In this document: one piece after another, positions 1-7,712 of the stretch
Layout: every line of letters begins with the position of its first letter
How positions within the stretch are numbered: position 1 is the stretch's first letter
NCBI RefSeq assembly: GCF_014641555.1
Contig: NZ_BMHY01000009.1
Span: forward strand, 124,001 to 188,000
Reading direction: 5' to 3'
Length of the DNA: 64,000 nt
Origin: Paenibacillus radicis (ex Gao et al. 2016)
GTDB taxonomy: Bacteria; Bacillota; Bacilli; Paenibacillales; Paenibacillaceae
Program-made: the position numbers and the translations under genes
The notes under the pieces: generated by a model
The model's database searches: none
What the model saw: only the letters and a program-made list of their open reading frames with translations
Told to the model about the DNA's origin: nothing

Positions 1-58
1 CGCCAATTCCCCGGCTTCCCCCGGTAACCAATACCGTCGATTGACGTATAACCGTCAT
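1..58 (-). CDS. ymfI: Short-chain dehydrogenase/reductase (YmfI-like), N-terminus only
   Basis: Only the first 19 codons are in the window. They read MTVIRQSTVLVTGGSRGIG, which contains the TGxxxGIG dinucleotide-binding loop of classical short-chain dehydrogenases. The ATG overlaps the TGA of the upstream M16 peptidase gene (ATGA), so translation is probably coupled. In Bacillus subtilis ymfI, a FabG-like oxidoreductase gene, follows ymfH in the same way. The substrate cannot be judged from this fragment. Confidence 0.75.
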   Translation of the reverse strand, partial: MTVIRQSTVLVTGGSRGIG

Positions 59-1341
59 TCCCCTGCTTTTTCCACGATCGATACAGCCACTTGGCCGAAG
101 TCGAAATGCTCGCGAAGCCGTGCGTTGACCTGCTCCAGCGTGCTGTTCTCGTACAGCGGAAGCAGATCGAACATATCGCTGTCGCGAAACCGGTAACGCG
201 TAAATTCGCTGGCGATCGCTTCAGGGGAATTAAGCATTCGCAAATAACTGCCGATTTTTTTCCGCTTCGAGCGCTCGAAGGCTTCTTCAGAAATGCCGGT
301 TTTCACCGCTTCCTCTACCGCCGCCCGAACTTTGCCAAGCAGCGCTTCAGGGTCAGGGCTGTCGCCTCCGATAACCGAAAAAGCGTAGTTGTCGCTTGAA
401 TTAAATTCCGATCCAAACGAGTCGGAGATTAAATTTTCCTCATATAGATCCTGATAAAGCGAAGAGCTCGCCCCGAACAAAGCATCCAGCATCAGCTTCG
501 ACAATACTTCCTGCTCCAGCAGCTCCGCAGGCGGCAAGCCGACGCGCTTCTCCTTAAAGCCAAACATCACTTTAGGCAGCGAGACCGGAAGCTTCGTTAC
601 TTTACGCGGAATTTTGACACTAGCCGGCTCATCTTCGAAATAACGGTGAATTTCACCTTGCGGTTTGAAGTTTTTACTCGCTTGGTTGGCCCGCACCAGC
701 TCGAACACCTCTGCCGCATCGACACCGCCTACGACGAACAGCAGCATATTGGACGGATGGTAAAAGTTTTCGTAGCAGCGATACAGCGTTTCCTTATCGA
801 TTTGGTAGATCGACTCCACCGTACCGGCAATATCGATGTGAATCGGATGGTTATGGTACATCGCATCGATAAGCCCGAAATAAACCTGCCAGTCAGGATT
901 ATCCTTGTACATATTAATTTCCTGCTCGATGATACCCTTTTCCTTATTGACATTTTCGTCGGTAAAATAAGGATTTTGCACAAAATTGATCAGCGTCTCC
1001 AAGTTAGCCGTTATTTGCTCCGTTGCGGAGAACAAATATACGGTCCGGTCAAAGCTTGTAAAAGCATTAGCCGAGGCGCCTTGCGATGCAAACGTGGCGA
1101 AAATGTCGCCGGTTGGCTCCTCGAACATTTTATGCTCGAGAAAATGGGCGATGCCGTCAGGCACTTTAGACGGCTCTTCTCCCTCAACGGCGAAACGGTT
1201 GTCAACAGAACCGTATTTGGTAGCAAATGTGGCATACGTTTTTTGAAAACCGGGCTTCGGCAGCACGATCACTTCAAGTCCGTTGTCCAGCACTTCGCGG
1301 TATAGCGTCTCCTGCACATTGTTGTACTCAAGCGTTTCCAT
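55..1341 (-). CDS. ymfH: M16 family zinc metallopeptidase with intact active site (YmfH-like)
   Basis: This 428-residue protein has the inverted zinc motif HFLEH (HxxEH) near residue 66 and a downstream EQEINMYKD segment that supplies the distal zinc-ligand Glu. That is the layout of an active M16 (insulinase/MPP-like) subunit. A GGAGG lies 10 nt before the ATG. It follows the catalytically degenerate partner (1347-2684) after only 5 nt, and its stop overlaps the start of ymfI. M16B enzymes commonly act as two-subunit clamps, so a heterodimer with the upstream product is inferred. The substrate is unknown; the protein is predicted to be cytoplasmic because no signal peptide is seen. Confidence 0.85.
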   Translation of the reverse strand: METLEYNNVQETLYREVLDNGLEVIVLPKPGFQKTYATFATKYGSVDNRFAVEGEEPSKVPDGIAHFLEHKMFEEPTGDIFATFASQGASANAFTSFDRTVYLFSATEQITANLETLINFVQNPYFTDENVNKEKGIIEQEINMYKDNPDWQVYFGLIDAMYHNHPIHIDIAGTVESIYQIDKETLYRCYENFYHPSNMLLFVVGGVDAAEVFELVRANQASKNFKPQGEIHRYFEDEPASVKIPRKVTKLPVSLPKVMFGFKEKRVGLPPAELLEQEVLSKLMLDALFGASSSLYQDLYEENLISDSFGSEFNSSDNYAFSVIGGDSPDPEALLGKVRAAVEEAVKTGISEEAFERSKRKKIGSYLRMLNSPEAIASEFTRYRFRDSDMFDLLPLYENSTLEQVNARLREHFDFGQVAVSIVEKAGE

Positions 1342-1346
1342 GTCTG

Positions 1347-2684
1347 TTAAGCCTCCTTCCGGTCTCGCAAGTAATAGATCGTATCCAGTTGAACCCGGTT
1401 AGCCACACGAACGATATCCTCTGGCCCGACCGATTGGATCTGGTCAAGGAGCTGCTGCGCGCTGCGGTCTTTACCGGACAATACCGCATTAAAGTCATAA
1501 GCAATCATCTCATAAGCGCTGTCCTGCAGCTCCCGCAAATGATTGGAGATCATCGCTTTCGTCTGGCTGATCTCCAGCTCCGTAAGCTCTCCGCGTTTCA
1601 TGCTTTCAAGCTGTTCCTTGATGATGACGACGGCGCGGTCGTAGTTTTGGATCTCAATGCCAGATTGAATCGTGCAAAGTCCTTTATGTCCGTCAAGCCT
1701 CGATGAAGCGTAGTAGGCAAGGCTCTCCTTCTCCCTAACGTTCAGGAAAAGCTTCGAATGCGGGTAACCGCCCAAGATGCCGTTGTACATCAGCGATGCC
1801 GCATAGTCGTCATCTCCGTACAGGATACCGGTGCGAAGACCAAGATTCAGCTTACCTTGACTGACATCCATTTCTTCGACGACCGTTTTCACATCGCCTC
1901 TCTCTTGACGGACATTCGTCACTGCATAAACGCCAGGCACACCTGCTTTAGGACGGAAATATTGCTGGACGAGCGCAGTTACCTCATCAAGCGTCGTATC
2001 ACCCACGACATATAGGTCAAAGACCGCTTCCTCCAGCCATTGCTCGTACCTGCGATAGAGAGAGTCCGCAGTAATAGCAGCTATATCTTCAAGCTTGCCA
2101 AGAGGATGGAGACGATAAGGCTCATCCTCGCACATTTCCTCCAGACAACGCTCGGCCGCATACCGGATTTTATCGTTAACGATCGATTCAAGCCGTTTCG
2201 TTAGCGTCTGCTTCTCGGCCTCCACATATTTCGCGCGAAAAGCTCCATCTTCTGTGCAAGGGTCGGTTACAACCTCCCCTAACAGCTTTAACGAAGCGTC
2301 TAGAAGCGGACTGCTGGATGCGACGAATTTGTCGTTAATGACATCCATTCGAAACTGGACGATCTGTGAATCGCCTCTTTTATATACGTCAAAGCCAAAT
2401 CCGGCCCCATACAAATCGTCAAGCCGTTCGCGAAATGCTTTCGTCTCTGGCGTGGAAGCCGTGCCTCGACGCAGTACGAAGGGAGCGAGCGCCGTCTCGG
2501 TCACTGTATCCTCCGATAACGGAACGCCTGCGAATAACGAAATCGCAAAAGTTTTAAATCGTTTGGTCGGCAGTACATGAAGCCGAATCCGGCCCAGCTG
2601 CCCTCTCTCAAATAAGGTCACTCCGTTAGCTCCTTCCTTGTATAAACCTGCAAATTTGGTTCTGCTGGAGTAAATGTATTCCAA
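1347..2684 (-). CDS. ymfF: M16 family peptidase-like protein lacking the zinc motif (YmfF-like)
   Basis: This 445-residue protein has the M16 fold signature, including a C-terminal half with VREKESLAYYASSRL that resembles the second M16 domain. At the place where HxxEH should sit, the sequence reads APFVLRRGT, so no zinc site is visible. It is therefore probably the non-catalytic subunit of a pair with the adjacent active M16 protein. The start is TTG with only a weak ribosome site (AGG about 10 nt upstream), so the exact N-terminus is uncertain. The gene is first of a three-gene unit with ymfH and ymfI. Confidence 0.8.
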   Translation of the reverse strand: MEYIYSSRTKFAGLYKEGANGVTLFERGQLGRIRLHVLPTKRFKTFAISLFAGVPLSEDTVTETALAPFVLRRGTASTPETKAFRERLDDLYGAGFGFDVYKRGDSQIVQFRMDVINDKFVASSSPLLDASLKLLGEVVTDPCTEDGAFRAKYVEAEKQTLTKRLESIVNDKIRYAAERCLEEMCEDEPYRLHPLGKLEDIAAITADSLYRRYEQWLEEAVFDLYVVGDTTLDEVTALVQQYFRPKAGVPGVYAVTNVRQERGDVKTVVEEMDVSQGKLNLGLRTGILYGDDDYAASLMYNGILGGYPHSKLFLNVREKESLAYYASSRLDGHKGLCTIQSGIEIQNYDRAVVIIKEQLESMKRGELTELEISQTKAMISNHLRELQDSAYEMIAYDFNAVLSGKDRSAQQLLDQIQSVGPEDIVRVANRVQLDTIYYLRDRKEA

Positions 2685-2722
2685 TTACACGTTGCCTATA
2701 CCATTCTAACTTAACCGAAATG

Positions 2723-2769
2723 GAAGAAGCAACCTGGGCCTGCGCAAGGGCAAGGCCGGCTGCTTCTTC
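2723..2769 (-). terminator. Possible terminator after the sleB-like gene
   Basis: Inverted repeat with arms GAAGAAGCARCC/GGTTGCTTCTTC (12 bp, one G-T pair) just downstream of the sleB-like stop codon. On the minus strand it is followed by a poor T-rich stretch, so it is at best a weak intrinsic terminator. Confidence 0.4.
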
Positions 2770-2786
2770 GGAGTCGCAATTTGCTT

Positions 2787-3596
2787 TTACATGCAGAAAA
2801 TGTGTTTGCCGATCGTCTTCACTTGCGGCCTAGTCCAAATCCATTTGGAGGTAGCCGTAACCGGGTTGAAATAGTACAGGCAGCCGCCGCTAGGGTCCCA
2901 GCCGTTGATGGCATCTTGAACCGCTTGCGCCGCTTTCTCGTTTGGCGTCAAATAAATTTGACCGTCGGCCACAGCTGTAAATGCACCGGGTTGAAAAATA
3001 ACACCCGAGATCGAATTTGGAAAGCTCGGCGATTTCAGACGGTTAATGATAACCGCTGCAACGGCTACCTGGCCTTCATAAGGCTCGCCTCGCGCCTCGC
3101 CGTAAACGGCGTTGGCCATAATTTGCAAATCGCCTTTGGAAAGGCCCAGCTTGTTGGATTTATCCAAGGCAGAGCCGCTCCCAGAGCCCCCTCCAGAACC
3201 GCCAGATCCGCTTTCTGAACCTGTGCCGCTGCCAGCTCCCGCTCCGGCATTGCCGGACTCCTCAGCACTCGGCTTCCAGCTTTTCGTGGCTTCCCAAAGC
3301 TTGAGCTTCGTTTTGGCACCAACGATGCCATCCGACTTCATGCCGAACTTCCACTGGAACCAGGTAACAGCGTTTTTCGTGGTCGTACCGAATTGGCCGT
3401 CAATCTTGCCGTTGAAGTACCCCAAAAATTTAAGTCTTCCTTGCAGCTCATAAACATCCTTGCCGGAGGAGCCGACTTTCAACGTTGCGTTACTGAATGT
3501 TTCTTCCGCCTTGCCGTTCATCAAATGCTGTAACGAGAACGTTCCGAATACGAGCATGACGATTAACGCGGTCATTACAATTAAACGGTTTCTCAT
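2787..3596 (-). CDS. sleB: Spore cortex-lytic enzyme, SleB type
   Basis: This 269-residue protein starts with a hydrophobic signal or anchor segment (residues 4-22). It then has a peptidoglycan-binding type 1 domain (about 38-100: LKVGSSGKDVYELQGRLKFL), a Gly/Ser-rich linker (about 113-143) and a C-terminal SleB hydrolase domain. The SleB domain carries the YGEARGE motif with the catalytic Glu and the VAAVIINRL segment. In Bacillus, SleB is made in the forespore and breaks cortex peptidoglycan at germination by lytic transglycosylation. The sigma-G-like promoter just upstream fits that timing. It sits alone between spoIIIE and ymfF. A cell-wall hydrolase of vegetative cells is a less likely alternative. 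Confidence 0.85.
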   Translation of the reverse strand: MRNRLIVMTALIVMLVFGTFSLQHLMNGKAEETFSNATLKVGSSGKDVYELQGRLKFLGYFNGKIDGQFGTTTKNAVTWFQWKFGMKSDGIVGAKTKLKLWEATKSWKPSAEESGNAGAGAGSGTGSESGSGGSGGGSGSGSALDKSNKLGLSKGDLQIMANAVYGEARGEPYEGQVAVAAVIINRLKSPSFPNSISGVIFQPGAFTAVADGQIYLTPNEKAAQAVQDAINGWDPSGGCLYYFNPVTATSKWIWTRPQVKTIGKHIFCM

Positions 3597-3654
3597 CTAG
3601 GGATCTGCCTTTCTCATAGCAAGTTAGTTAGCTTCATGCAGCGTTGCCTAGCAC

Positions 3655-3684
3655 TAGTATGAGAAAGGAGCTTTCGTTCTATGC
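3655..3684 (-). promoter_or_regulatory. Sigma-G-like promoter for the sleB-like gene
   Basis: On the minus strand GCATA (3684-3680) and CATACTA (3661-3655) are separated by 18 bp. This matches the forespore sigma-G consensus (GHATR, 17-18 bp, CATNHTA). The -10 falls about 60 bp before the ATG. It also overlaps one arm of a perfect 10-bp inverted repeat, CTTTCTCATA (3609-3618) and TATGAGAAAG (3658-3667). Confidence 0.6.
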
Positions 3685-3712
3685 ATCGAATGGAAACTGT
3701 AGCATCTCCATA

Positions 3713-3745
3713 CAAAAAAGGATATCGTCCTAGGACGATATCCTT
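3713..3745 (-). terminator. Rho-independent terminator of spoIIIE
   Basis: Perfect 13-bp stem (AAGGATATCGTCC) with a 2-nt centre, followed by T6 on the minus strand. The spoIIIE TAG stop codon (3732-3730) falls at the tip of the hairpin, so the last codons of the gene form one arm. Confidence 0.9.
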
Positions 3746-6498
3746 CCTGCCTGATATTGCTCTATTGTGAGCATAACCTCACGAGGTTTGCTGCCCTCAT
3801 AAGGGCCAACGATAGAGCGGGCTTCCATTTGGTCGATCAATCGGGCTGCTCTCGTATATCCGATACGCATCCGGCGCTGTAACAGCGATACAGAAGCCTG
3901 TTTCGCTTCAACAACAATTTGCACCGCTTGATCATACAGTTCATCTACAATGTCATTCGGATCATTGGATTCTTCCTCAACCTCAGGAACAAGATCCTCT
4001 TTATATTCCGCTTCCGCCTGTCCCCTCGAGTATTCAACGAGCGCTTCCACTTCTTGATCTGAGAGGAATGCGCCTTGCACACGAAGCGGCTTGGACATGC
4101 CTACAGGCAGGAACAGCATATCACCGCGGCCTAACAGCTTCTCTGCCCCGACCATGTCGAGAATCGTCCGCGAATCCACTTGCGACGATACGCCAAACGC
4201 AATCCGGGAAGGAATGTTGGCTTTGATGACGCCCGTAATGACGTCTACAGACGGACGCTGCGTTGCGATAATAAGATGGATGCCTGCCGCACGGGCCATT
4301 TGAGCCAGACGGGCAATGGAATCCTCTACGTCGCCAGCAGCGACCATCATCAAGTCCGCAAGCTCATCGACGATGACGACGATGTACGGCAGCACCGCTT
4401 TCGGATTATCCGCCATTAAATTGTTATAGCCTTCAATATTTCTTGTTGCGGACTTGGAGAACAGCTCATAACGCTTCTCCATCTCGACAACGATCTTCTT
4501 CAATGCCAGAGAAGCTCTGCGCGGATCTGTTACAACAGGAGCAAGCAAATGCGGGATACCGTTGTATACATTCAGTTCGACCATTTTCGGATCGACCATC
4601 AGAAACTTCACTTCGTCCGGCTTCGCTTTGTACAGAATGCTTGTAATGATGCCGTTGATGCAGACCGACTTGCCTGATCCGGTTGCCCCTGCTACGAGCA
4701 AATGGGGCATGCGGGCAAGATTGCCGATAATCGGCTGGCCGGAAATGTCCCGGCCAAACGCGATAGACAATTTAGACGGTGCATTATGAAATGCTGGTGT
4801 CTCCATCACTTCCCGCATCGTAACGACGGATACTTCCATATTCGGCACTTCGATGCCGATCGCAGATTTGCCCGGAATCGGAGCTTCCATCCGTATATCC
4901 TTCGCGGCAAGTGCAAGTGCAATATCGTCGGTCAGGCTGACAATTCGGCTTACCTTCACTCCCGTAGCCGGCTGAACTTCATAGCGGGTAACGGCTGGCC
5001 CGCGAACGACGTCGAGCACTTTGGCTCGAACACCGAAGCTTTCCAGCGTAGCTTCCAGCTTTCTCTTCGCATCGATGGAATCCGCTCCGTCCCCTCCCCT
5101 TGCCAATAAGCTTGGCTTGGTTAGCAAGGAAAATGGCGGAAGCACATAAGGCTTCGGTTGAGGCTCTGCCGGAACCGAAATTGTAGCAGCCGGTTCAGAT
5201 GCTTCTTTGACTAGAACTGCACTGTCGGATGGTTCCGCTTCATCATCGTTAACTGCTGAAGGCAGCTCTGCATGATCCGGCAACTCGGCAATAGGTTCCT
5301 CCATTTGCTGTTCATCCTCAGTGGATTGCTGCGGCCAAGTCCCCGTCCACTCCTCAGCCGGTTGTTCTTCTTCTTCTGCATAAGGAGACGAAGGCGGATA
5401 GGTTTGCCCGTCATGAATTGCTTCCAGATGCTGCTCAACAATCGGTTCTTGGATCGTCGGGACCGTTTCCCAAGGTACTTGATCGGGCGAGTTATGTAAA
5501 GCTTCTTCTTGTTCTTGTTCCTGTTGCTCCTGCACCTGTACGGGCATCTGCTGTTCGTTCGGATCGCCGTTGCGATCCCACTCTCCTGCTATTGCTTCAC
5601 CGTTCTTAGCCCAATGCGGACTCATTCCGTTCAACTGATGCCCATCATCATCCTCATCATCGAGAGACCAGTCGTCTTGCTTGACGGTTTGCTCGCTTTT
5701 ATCCTGTTGCAGCCAAGAGAAGAAGAGGGAGCGTTTCTTCTTTCGAGGTGTAAGCGGAAAGTCTTCGTCCTCGTCGATGGCGTCATCATCCTGAGCATAA
5801 CCTTGGGGGTCGGCGGCACGAGGCGCTTTCGCAGCAGCGGCGGCGGTTGCCGCCCTAAGCGCAGCTCTCTGGTTCCACTTTGCTGCAAACAGCTTGAACA
5901 GCCGAATTAGCTTGCCTTTTACAAGACGGCCCATTTCAACATAGGATTTGCCAGTCATCAGCATAAGCGAAATCGCAAACATGACCCACATGACGAGCTT
6001 GGCCCCGAAATAGCCGAATAGCATGAACAGCATCGAATACTCGATGGCGCCGATATATCCGCCGCTAATGTCCTTTTCATTCATCGGACGGTCGTCCGCT
6101 CCGTCAAAGGTAAGAAGCTCCAGCCTGATCGCAGAGCTTAACTGTTCAAAGATTAGTCCGCCAGAGAGCTCCGATGAAGGCGCCAGCGATTTGTCGATCA
6201 TCGCAACTGAGCTCCACAACGCTAATGCCAGTACGCAGATCAGCACGCCAGTACGACGATGCGACCAGCCCTTCGGCCAAGCGCGCTTGACCATGACGGT
6301 AAGTCCGACATAAATGCCGACTAATGCCAGCACGAAATAAAATTTGCCCAAAAACAGGCCAAACAGCTTGGACAAAGACCGGCCAACCGTCGCTCCGCCT
6401 GATAAGGCGATTACAGATACTGTTATAAGTAAAATACCATAGACTTCATATTTTAAATTGGATGCAATCGATTTCTTTTTTCTTCTCTTTTTAGCCAA
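3730..6498 (-). CDS. spoIIIE: DNA translocase SpoIIIE/FtsK family
   Basis: This 922-residue ATPase pumps chromosomal DNA through the septum into the forespore. Hydrophobic segments lie in the first about 190 residues. A long acidic Gln/Glu-rich linker (about 220-450) follows, then the motor with Walker A GATGSGKS (about residue 606) and the Asp-rich Walker B strand VVIVDELADLMMV. The C-terminal winged-helix gamma domain (ARLIDQMEARSIVGP) reads DNA polarity sequences. The start is TTG with AGGTGA 7 nt upstream. It is about 130 residues longer than B. subtilis SpoIIIE, mainly in the linker. The tepA-ylzJ pair lies immediately upstream, as in Bacillus. Confidence 0.95.
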   Translation of the reverse strand: MAKKRRKKKSIASNLKYEVYGILLITVSVIALSGGATVGRSLSKLFGLFLGKFYFVLALVGIYVGLTVMVKRAWPKGWSHRRTGVLICVLALALWSSVAMIDKSLAPSSELSGGLIFEQLSSAIRLELLTFDGADDRPMNEKDISGGYIGAIEYSMLFMLFGYFGAKLVMWVMFAISLMLMTGKSYVEMGRLVKGKLIRLFKLFAAKWNQRAALRAATAAAAAKAPRAADPQGYAQDDDAIDEDEDFPLTPRKKKRSLFFSWLQQDKSEQTVKQDDWSLDDEDDDGHQLNGMSPHWAKNGEAIAGEWDRNGDPNEQQMPVQVQEQQEQEQEEALHNSPDQVPWETVPTIQEPIVEQHLEAIHDGQTYPPSSPYAEEEEQPAEEWTGTWPQQSTEDEQQMEEPIAELPDHAELPSAVNDDEAEPSDSAVLVKEASEPAATISVPAEPQPKPYVLPPFSLLTKPSLLARGGDGADSIDAKRKLEATLESFGVRAKVLDVVRGPAVTRYEVQPATGVKVSRIVSLTDDIALALAAKDIRMEAPIPGKSAIGIEVPNMEVSVVTMREVMETPAFHNAPSKLSIAFGRDISGQPIIGNLARMPHLLVAGATGSGKSVCINGIITSILYKAKPDEVKFLMVDPKMVELNVYNGIPHLLAPVVTDPRRASLALKKIVVEMEKRYELFSKSATRNIEGYNNLMADNPKAVLPYIVVIVDELADLMMVAAGDVEDSIARLAQMARAAGIHLIIATQRPSVDVITGVIKANIPSRIAFGVSSQVDSRTILDMVGAEKLLGRGDMLFLPVGMSKPLRVQGAFLSDQEVEALVEYSRGQAEAEYKEDLVPEVEEESNDPNDIVDELYDQAVQIVVEAKQASVSLLQRRMRIGYTRAARLIDQMEARSIVGPYEGSKPREVMLTIEQYQAGRISS

Positions 6499-6560
6499 CT
6501 TTTTGTCACCTCTGGTTTAACATTATACCATAGGTGGACAAATGTTCCTATTTTCTCTTT

Positions 6561-6803
6561 TTAGTTTTGTACATCATTTTGCCCGTACATCATGATAGAC
6601 CCAGGTGCAAGCTGTGGATTTAAATAATCATTCAGCTGGCATTGCAGCAGTCTGACGATTCTCACCATACCAGGTGCAACTGGAATCACTTCCATATGAA
6701 TCCCGTGAAGCCATATTTGCTGCGACGGGGTTTGAGCCGTTTCAGCAGCGCCAGTCATACCATCCAAAACAGTCTCCAAGGGCATAATCGTATAAAGCGT
6801 CAT
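6561..6803 (-). CDS. ylzJ: YlzJ-like small protein
   Basis: An 80-residue protein starting MTLYTIMPLETVLDG, typical of the YlzJ-like family found beside tepA in spore formers. Its ATG shares one base with the tepA stop codon (TAATG), so the two are translationally coupled and probably share the sigma-G-like promoter upstream of tepA. No transmembrane segment or catalytic motif is visible and the molecular function is unknown. Conservation of the tepA-ylzJ-spoIIIE order suggests a sporulation or germination role. Confidence 0.8.
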   Translation of the reverse strand: MTLYTIMPLETVLDGMTGAAETAQTPSQQIWLHGIHMEVIPVAPGMVRIVRLLQCQLNDYLNPQLAPGSIMMYGQNDVQN

Positions 6804-7561
6804 TAATTATACACCCCCGGGCCCGGCTGACCTGCCGCTGCAGGCTTGCGTTCTGCAATTCGGCGATTCAGCTCCTTCAGCGCTTCTCCCAGTCCGCCAA
6901 CGGCATCGATTAATCCGTGTTTGACAGCATCAGATCCGATAACCGTCGTTCCTATATCGCGGGTCAATTCACCTGTTTTGAACATGAGATCCTTAAATGT
7001 TTCTTCCGTAATGTTGGAGTGCATCGTCACAAACCGAACGACCCGCTCCTGCATTTTATCCAAATATTCAAAAGTTTGCGGTACGCCGATAACGAGTCCG
7101 TTCAAGCGTATCGGGTGGATCGTCATCGTCGCCGTTGCGGCAATGAAGGACATATCCCCGGCTACGGCGATCGGAACACCGATAGAGTGCCCGCCTCCCA
7201 GAACGAGCGTCACGGTCGGTTTGGACAAGGAAGCGATAATTTCAGCAATCGCAAGACCTGCCTCTACATCGCCGCCAACCGTATTCAGCACGATTAGAAT
7301 GCCTTCGATTTTGGCGTTCTGCTCTGCTGCCACCAGCATTGGAATCAAATGCTCGTATTTGGTCGTCTTATTTTGCGGAGGTAACACGATATGACCCTCG
7401 ATTTGACCAATGATCGTCATGCAATGAATGTTGGACTCGGCAACAGGCGTCGCCGTTTGTCCAAGCTGCTGAATCGTTTCTACGATGGTACTGTTCTTTT
7501 TCTTCTCATCGGCAGCCGGATCAGGCTGCTCATTTGTTAATGGAATGGAATGGCTCCACAT
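6803..7561 (-). CDS. tepA: ClpP-fold serine protease TepA
   Basis: A 252-residue protein with a ClpP/crotonase fold: GGDVEAGLAIAEII, then GHSIGVPIA with the probable nucleophile Ser, then TIHPIRL with the probable catalytic His. As I recall, B. subtilis TepA (YmfB) takes part in degrading small acid-soluble spore proteins and is made in the forespore. The N-terminal about 45 residues are polar and probably disordered. The ribosome site GAGGGGG lies 5 nt before the ATG. A sigma-G-like promoter lies about 50 bp upstream. The stop overlaps ylzJ. Confidence 0.88.
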   Translation of the reverse strand: MWSHSIPLTNEQPDPAADEKKKNSTIVETIQQLGQTATPVAESNIHCMTIIGQIEGHIVLPPQNKTTKYEHLIPMLVAAEQNAKIEGILIVLNTVGGDVEAGLAIAEIIASLSKPTVTLVLGGGHSIGVPIAVAGDMSFIAATATMTIHPIRLNGLVIGVPQTFEYLDKMQERVVRFVTMHSNITEETFKDLMFKTGELTRDIGTTVIGSDAVKHGLIDAVGGLGEALKELNRRIAERKPAAAGQPGPGVYN

Positions 7562-7613
7562 GACATTAAGTCCCCCTCGTCAACAATGTTGCTGAAATTT
7601 CTGCGGCTTGTCA

Positions 7614-7642
7614 TAGTATGAGGTCGACTGCTGAATTTATAC
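7614..7642 (-). promoter_or_regulatory. Sigma-G-like promoter for tepA-ylzJ
   Basis: On the minus strand GTATA (7642-7638) and CATACTA (7620-7614) are separated by exactly 17 bp, matching the sigma-G consensus (GHATR, 17-18 bp, CATNHTA). The -10 lies about 52 bp before the tepA ATG and downstream of the RNase J terminator, so this unit can be expressed separately from rnj. Confidence 0.65.
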
Positions 7643-7650
7643 GGGGGCAC

Positions 7651-7700
7651 AACAAAAGAGACCGGTCGTAGGCAGTTTCCCGCCCAGCATCCGGTCTCTT
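7651..7700 (-). terminator. Rho-independent terminator of the RNase J gene
   Basis: Ten-bp perfect stem AAGAGACCGG/CCGGTCTCTT with a 25-nt loop, followed on the minus strand by TTTTGTTG. It lies 12 bp after the rnj stop codon. Confidence 0.85.
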
Positions 7701-7712
7701 CTTACGTCTATG

